DNA of 26,810 bases from an uncultured Lachnospiraceae bacterium. Its GTDB lineage: Bacteria > Bacillota > Clostridia > Lachnospirales > Lachnospiraceae. Below are positions 22,918 to 26,810 of the stretch, piece by piece. The stretch spans positions 1 through 26,810 of the forward strand of contig CACXFD010000045.1 in NCBI GenBank assembly GCA_902766845.1. The letters run 5' to 3'. A program made the position numbers and the translations under genes. The notes under the pieces are model-generated. The model had not been told where the DNA came from, searched no databases, and saw nothing but the letters and a program-made list of their open reading frames with translations. Every line of letters starts with the position of its first letter. Position 1 is the first letter of the stretch.

Positions 22918-25434
22918 ATGGCGGCCAAACGCGAGCTTACGGCGGACAATCTCATACGGATCTCGGTGCGTGAGCTCGTCGAGTTCATCCTGCGCAGCGG
23001 CGATATCGACACACGCCGCGGCACGCGCGAAAAGGACGCCATGCTCGAGGGCAGCCGGATCCACCGGAAGATCCAGCGCGGCCATGGCCCTTCGTACCGG
23101 GCCGAGGTCACGCTGCGGCGCGCGTTCCCGCTGATCTGCGGCACCCTCCTGCTGGAGGGCCGCGCGGACGGGATCTTCTCGGAGGACGGCCGCGTCTGGG
23201 TGGATGAGATCAAGGGCGTCTACCGGGACGTCGATTCACTGAAGGCCCCGGTCCCGGTCCACGAGGCGCAGGCCAAATGCTACGCGGCCATTCTTGCGAT
23301 GGAAGAGGGCCTCTCCTCGGTCGGCGTGCAGATGACGTACGCGAGTCTGGAGACCGAAGCGGTGAAGCGGTTCCGTACCGAGTATACCGCGGAGGAGATC
23401 ACCGCGTGGCTGGCCGGCGTGCTCTCGGAATTCGAAAAATGGGCCATCTATGAGATCGAGCACCGCCGGGCGCGGCGCGCGGGCCTGCAGGCGCTGACGT
23501 TTCCGTACGAATACCGGCCCGGCCAGAAGGAACTGGCCGTCAGCGTCTACCGGACGGTCCGGGACGGGGGACGCCTCTTCATCCAGGCGCCGACCGGAAT
23601 CGGCAAGACGCTCGCGGCCGTGTTCCCGGCCCTCAAGGCCATGGGCGAGGGCCTGGGCGACAAACTGTTCTACCTGACGGCCAAGACGATCACGCGCGCC
23701 GTGGCGGAGGAGGCGTTTTCCCTGCTCAAATCCGCGGGCCTGTCGCTGACACAGATCACGCTGACCGCGCGGGAGAAGATGTGCCCGCTCGAGGAGCGCC
23801 GCTGCGACCCCGATCACTGCCCGTACGCCAAAGGCCACTTTGACCGTGTGAACGAGGCGGTCTACACGCTCCTGCAGGAGAAGGACACCTTTGACCGGGC
23901 CACGCTCCTTGCGTACGCGCAGCGCTTTTCGGTCTGCCCGTTCGAGTTCTCGCTCGACGTTTCGAGCTGGACCGACGCGGTGGTCTGCGACTACAATTAC
24001 GCGTTCGATCCGACTGCGCGCCTGCGCCGGTATTTCGGCGACGGCGTCAGCGGCGATTACATCTTTCTGATCGACGAGGCGCACAACCTCGTGGACCGCG
24101 GCCGCGACATGTTCTCGGCCCAGCTGGTCAAGGAGCACGTACTGGCCGGCAAGCGCGCGCTGAAGGAGAAGCGCCCGGCGCTGGCCCGCCGGCTGGACGG
24201 TCTGAACCGCCTGCTGCTCGCGCGCAAGCGCGAATGCGGCGAGGGCGGCTGCGTCTTCGAGAGCGCGGACGACATCGGCCTGTCCGTGCTGCGCGTGCTC
24301 GGCGAGTTCGACAAGTATCTCGAGGATGAAAAGAAGCCGCTGGACGATGAGGTCCAGGAGCTCTATTTCGAGCTGCGCGGCTTTTCCCAGACGTTCGAGC
24401 GCCTGGACACCGATTACCGGATCTACGGGGATCACACGCCGGACGGGGACTTTTTCCTGCGGCTGTATAACATCGTGCCGGCGCGGCTTTTGCTCGAGCA
24501 GCTCGACAAGGGCCGTGCGGCCGTGTTCTTCTCCGCGACCCTGCTTCCGGTCAATTATTACAAAGAACTGCTCGTGGGCGATCCGGAGACCCCGGCCGTC
24601 TACGCGGATTCCCCGTTCCCGCGGGAGAACCGCTTCCTCGGGATCGTCCGGGACGTCTCGAGCCGGTATAAGCGCCGCGGGCCGGAGGAGTTTGCCCGGA
24701 TCTGGGCGTGCGTGCGCGACGCCGCGCTGGCCCGCAGCGGCCACTATATGGTCTATTTCCCGTCCTACGCGTTCCTGGAGGGCGTGCTGGACGAGGCGGC
24801 AGAGGATCCGCTGACGGAGCTGCTGGAGCCGGAGGATCTTGCGGAGCCGGAGGGGCTTCCGGGACCGCAGGAGCGGCCGGCCCTGCCGGGCGGAGCAGCC
24901 GCGCCGGACGCAGCCGCGGGTGCGGAGCTTCGGTCCGGAACCGGCGCGCCCGGAAAGCTGCAGATCCTCTGCCAGCGCCGGTCGATGCCGGAGCGCCTGC
25001 AGGAGGCCTTCCTGCGCGCGTTCTCCGATCCCTTGCCGGGACGAACCCGGATCGGCTTCTGCGTGATCGGCGGGAGCTTTTCGGAAGGCATCGACCTGAC
25101 CGACGATTCGCTGATCGGGTCGCTCGTGGTGGGCCCGGGACTGCCCCAGATCTGCCTCGAGCGCGAGATCCTGCGCAGCTATTTCGATCTGCAGGAAAAG
25201 GACGGCTTCTCCTACGCCTACGTCTATCCGGGCATGAACAAGGTCCAGCAGGCCGCGGGCCGCGTGATCCGCACGGACACGGACCGGGGCGTGATCCTGC
25301 TGATGGACGAGCGTTTTGTATACGGACAGTACAGGAAGCTGTTTCCGCGCGAGTGGGCCGATGCGGTGACGCTCACGTCCGGACGCGTCGGCACAGCACT
25401 GGAAACGTTCTGGGAGGACCGGACAGAGGTCTGA
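22918..25434 (+). CDS. RecB-like nuclease fused to an XPD/DinG-family Fe-S DNA helicase
   Basis: This 838-residue enzyme combines two DNA-processing activities. Residues about 10-190 form a PD-(D/E)XK nuclease of the RecB/Cas4 type, with H49, D84, E97-x-K99 and Q118-x3-Y122 in order. Residues about 195-835 are a superfamily 2 helicase: Walker A APTGIGKT (K230), a four-cysteine iron-sulphur site C289, C296, C301, C340, DEAH box D386-E-A-H389, and motif VI QAAGRVIR (778-785). The XPD/DinG group unwinds DNA 5' to 3', and the cluster is needed for this. A Pro/Ala/Gly-rich stretch (about 630-680) interrupts the second helicase lobe. ATG 22918 is preceded by GAAGGGAACGG, a modest ribosome site, and the leader is long. 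No neighbour suggests a defence island, so general repair or recombination is the likely role; the real substrate is unknown. DinG itself lacks this nuclease domain. Confidence 0.93.
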   Translation: MAAKRELTADNLIRISVRELVEFILRSGDIDTRRGTREKDAMLEGSRIHRKIQRGHGPSYRAEVTLRRAFPLICGTLLLEGRADGIFSEDGRVWVDEIKGVYRDVDSLKAPVPVHEAQAKCYAAILAMEEGLSSVGVQMTYASLETEAVKRFRTEYTAEEITAWLAGVLSEFEKWAIYEIEHRRARRAGLQALTFPYEYRPGQKELAVSVYRTVRDGGRLFIQAPTGIGKTLAAVFPALKAMGEGLGDKLFYLTAKTITRAVAEEAFSLLKSAGLSLTQITLTAREKMCPLEERRCDPDHCPYAKGHFDRVNEAVYTLLQEKDTFDRATLLAYAQRFSVCPFEFSLDVSSWTDAVVCDYNYAFDPTARLRRYFGDGVSGDYIFLIDEAHNLVDRGRDMFSAQLVKEHVLAGKRALKEKRPALARRLDGLNRLLLARKRECGEGGCVFESADDIGLSVLRVLGEFDKYLEDEKKPLDDEVQELYFELRGFSQTFERLDTDYRIYGDHTPDGDFFLRLYNIVPARLLLEQLDKGRAAVFFSATLLPVNYYKELLVGDPETPAVYADSPFPRENRFLGIVRDVSSRYKRRGPEEFARIWACVRDAALARSGHYMVYFPSYAFLEGVLDEAAEDPLTELLEPEDLAEPEGLPGPQERPALPGGAAAPDAAAGAELRSGTGAPGKLQILCQRRSMPERLQEAFLRAFSDPLPGRTRIGFCVIGGSFSEGIDLTDDSLIGSLVVGPGLPQICLEREILRSYFDLQEKDGFSYAYVYPGMNKVQQAAGRVIRTDTDRGVILLMDERFVYGQYRKLFPREWADAVTLTSGRVGTALETFWEDRTEV

Positions 25435-25492
25435 GGACGGCCGTGCGCGGAAAAAGTCCTTTGGTTCCCTCCGGATGAGCGAAGGGAGAGAT

Positions 25493-25530
25493 CAAAAGAG
25501 AAGAGAGGCTGCGGCCTCCCTTTTCTTTTG
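25493..25530. terminator. probable intrinsic terminator after the helicase gene
   Basis: A 17-nt arm (25493-25509) pairs with 25514-25530 around TGCG with one G-T wobble and one mismatch. The arms are A-rich and T-rich at their ends, so it could stop transcription on either strand. A smaller stem (CCCTCCG/CGAAGGG) lies just upstream. Confidence 0.78.
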
Positions 25531-25584
25531 TGGATACCGCACGCCGGGGGGACCGTGCGGCGGTGCGTTCTCTCGGATTTTCGG

Positions 25585-25614
25585 TGGACAAAAGCCCTCT
25601 CTTCAGAGTATAAT
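25585..25614 (+). promoter_or_regulatory. purL promoter
   Basis: TGGACA (25585-25590) and a perfect TATAAT (25609-25614) are 18 bp apart, 44 bp before the purL start codon. Confidence 0.78.
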
Positions 25615-25617
25615 ACA

Positions 25618-25629
25618 ATAGTTAACTAT
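25618..25629. promoter_or_regulatory. perfect palindrome at the purL start site, candidate operator
   Basis: ATAGTTAACTAT is a 12-bp perfect palindrome that covers the expected transcription start (about 25621). It does not match the Bacillus PurBox (which contains CGAAC) and I see no purine riboswitch in the short leader. It could bind a repressor. Confidence 0.45.
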
Positions 25630-25657
25630 GCACTTTTGCCACACAGGAGGAGAGCAC

Positions 25658-26810
25658 ATGAGCGTACGCCGCGTCTATGTCGAAAAGAAGCCGGATTTCG
25701 CGGTCCGGGCACGGGAACTTTCGGAGGAGATCGTCGGGTATCTGGGGATACGGGATGTTTCGAAGGTGCGTGTGCTGATCCGCTACGATGTGGAGAATCT
25801 GTCGGAGAAGACGTATCAGAAAGCGCTGCGGACCATTTTTTCGGAGCCGCCGGTGGATCTGGTCTATGAGACGGATTTTCCCCGGGAAGGAACGGATACG
25901 GTCTTCTCCGTGGAATACCTGCCCGGCCAGTTTGATCAGCGCGCGGACTCCGCGGTGCAGTGCGTGGAGCTGATCGCCGAGGGCGAGGAGCCGGTCATCA
26001 AAACGGCTGTGACCTACTGCCTGAGCGGACAGCTTTCGCCGGAGCAGGTCAAGGCCGTGCAGGGCCACTGCATCAACCCGGTGGATTCGCGCCTGGCCTC
26101 CGAGGAGATCCCTGAGACGCTGGTCACGCAGTTTGCGGATCCCGCGGACGTTGCGGTCTTCGAGCATTTCCGGGACATGGACGACGCGTCGTTCAAAGCC
26201 CTGTATGACTCGCTCGGGCTGGCCATGACCTACCGTGATTTCGAGCATATCCGCCGGTACTTCCGCGAGGAAGAGCACCGCGATCCGTCTGCCACGGAGA
26301 TCCGCGTGCTGGACACCTACTGGTCGGACCACTGCCGCCACACCACGTTTCTGACGGAACTGAAGGACGTGGCCTTCGGCGAGGGAGATTATAAAAAGGC
26401 CATCACCGAGAGCTACGAGCGCTACATCGCCGGCCGGCATGAGGTCTTCGGGGAGCGGAAGGACCATTTCGTCTGCCTGATGGACCTGGCCCTGCTCGGC
26501 ATGCGCCAGCTGAAGAAGGAAGGCCTCCTGAAGGATCAGGAGGAGACCGATGAGATCAACGCCTGCAGCATCGTGGTGCCGGTCGAGATCGACGGAAAGA
26601 CCGAAGAGTGGCTGGTCAACTTTAAAAACGAAACGCACAACCATCCGACCGAGATCGAGCCGTTCGGCGGCGCGGCCACCTGTCTGGGCGGCGCGATCCG
26701 CGACCCGCTGTCCGGACGCACCTATGTGTATCAGGCCATGCGCATCACCGGAGCGGCGGATCCGACCGTGCCCGTGGAAGCCACGCGGCGGGGCAAGCTC
26801 CCGCAGAAGC
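25658..26810 (+). CDS. purL: phosphoribosylformylglycinamidine synthase, fused type, N-terminal part (3' end outside window)
   Basis: This enzyme makes FGAM from FGAR, ATP and glutamine in purine synthesis. The first 384 codons are in the window, with the frame open to the last base. ATG 25658 follows AGGAGG (25645-25650) with 7-nt spacing. Residues about 1-85 resemble the PurS-like N-terminal domain ([12 protein letters not shown]...). The linker and catalytic domain follow, with [15 protein letters not shown] at about 222-236 and [21 protein letters not shown] at about 323-343; these carry the ATP/Mg and substrate residues. The wording of both blocks fits the long single-chain FGAM synthase of Clostridia (about 1240 residues, PurS-PurL-PurQ in one chain), rather than the separate Bacillus subunits. 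It has its own promoter with a palindrome at the start site, and no other pur gene is visible here. Confidence 0.95.
   Translation, partial: MSVRRVYVEKKPDFAVRARELSEEIVGYLGIRDVSKVRVLIRYDVENLSEKTYQKALRTIFSEPPVDLVYETDFPREGTDTVFSVEYLPGQFDQRADSAVQCVELIAEGEEPVIKTAVTYCLSGQLSPEQVKAVQGHCINPVDSRLASEEIPETLVTQFADPADVAVFEHFRDMDDASFKALYDSLGLAMTYRDFEHIRRYFREEEHRDPSATEIRVLDTYWSDHCRHTTFLTELKDVAFGEGDYKKAITESYERYIAGRHEVFGERKDHFVCLMDLALLGMRQLKKEGLLKDQEETDEINACSIVVPVEIDGKTEEWLVNFKNETHNHPTEIEPFGGAATCLGGAIRDPLSGRTYVYQAMRITGAADPTVPVEATRRGKLPQK

Noticed and set aside
22918..25434. Cas4 or a CRISPR-type helicase-nuclease
   Set aside because: The nuclease lacks the Cas4 cysteine cluster, the helicase is XPD-like rather than Cas3-like, and there are no repeats or cas genes in the window.
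25615..25657. Purine riboswitch before purL
   Set aside because: The predicted leader is under 40 nt, too short for a purine or PRPP riboswitch.
1..26810. tRNA, rRNA, insertion sequences, attachment sites or a replication origin
   Set aside because: I found no cloverleaf-like sequence, no rRNA stretch, no transposase frame with terminal repeats and no DnaA-box cluster.

Overview
The window is GC-rich DNA from a Gram-positive anaerobe, most likely a high-GC member of the Clostridia (Lachnospiraceae-like). The evidence is a pyruvate:ferredoxin oxidoreductase, a fused clostridial-type PurL, an LCP-family cell-wall ligase, an HtrA with a cytoplasmic N-terminus, strong AGGAGG ribosome sites, and tripartite-type pumps with no adaptor or outer-membrane partner. 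No rRNA, tRNA, CRISPR array, insertion sequence or phage gene is visible. The region reads as chromosomal core and envelope genes, densely packed and mostly closed by textbook hairpin terminators. Both ends are cut inside genes (nifJ-type PFOR on the left, purL on the right).

Layout. 1-1134: end of PFOR and its terminator. 1212-6778: an efflux block with a TetR regulator, then a tightly overlapping DUF308 / MMPL transporter / heptad-repeat exoprotein operon, closed by a 23-bp perfect hairpin that can work in both directions. 6893-10826 (minus strand): a two-gene signalling operon, a soluble hybrid histidine kinase followed by a large HD-GYP-like protein of unknown role, with a clear promoter and an inverted repeat at its start site. 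10855-12611: uracil-DNA glycosylase and undecaprenyl-diphosphatase from a divergent promoter. 12624-16667: a giant RND pump whose docking region carries about 260 residues of extra coiled coil. 16762-20831: surface-polysaccharide genes (GT2 glycosyltransferase, polyprenyl-phosphate sugar-1-phosphate transferase, LCP ligase with a Tyr/Asp/Arg-rich cytoplasmic tail). 20920-22650: HtrA protease. 22752-25530: a RecB-like nuclease fused to an XPD/DinG-type iron-sulphur helicase. 25585-end: purL.

How the parts fit. Much of the window serves the envelope. UppP recycles the undecaprenyl carrier, the sugar transferase loads it, the GT2 enzyme probably extends the chain, LCP would attach the finished polymer to peptidoglycan, and HtrA handles misfolded exported protein. 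Two separate exporters use long heptad-repeat or coiled-coil extracytoplasmic segments, which in a cell without an outer membrane may replace the adaptor proteins of Gram-negative pumps (inference). The parts least explained by known families are the HD-GYP-like protein with its soluble kinase partner, the pump insert, and the tyrosine-rich LCP tail. I found no clear new defence or mobile system.
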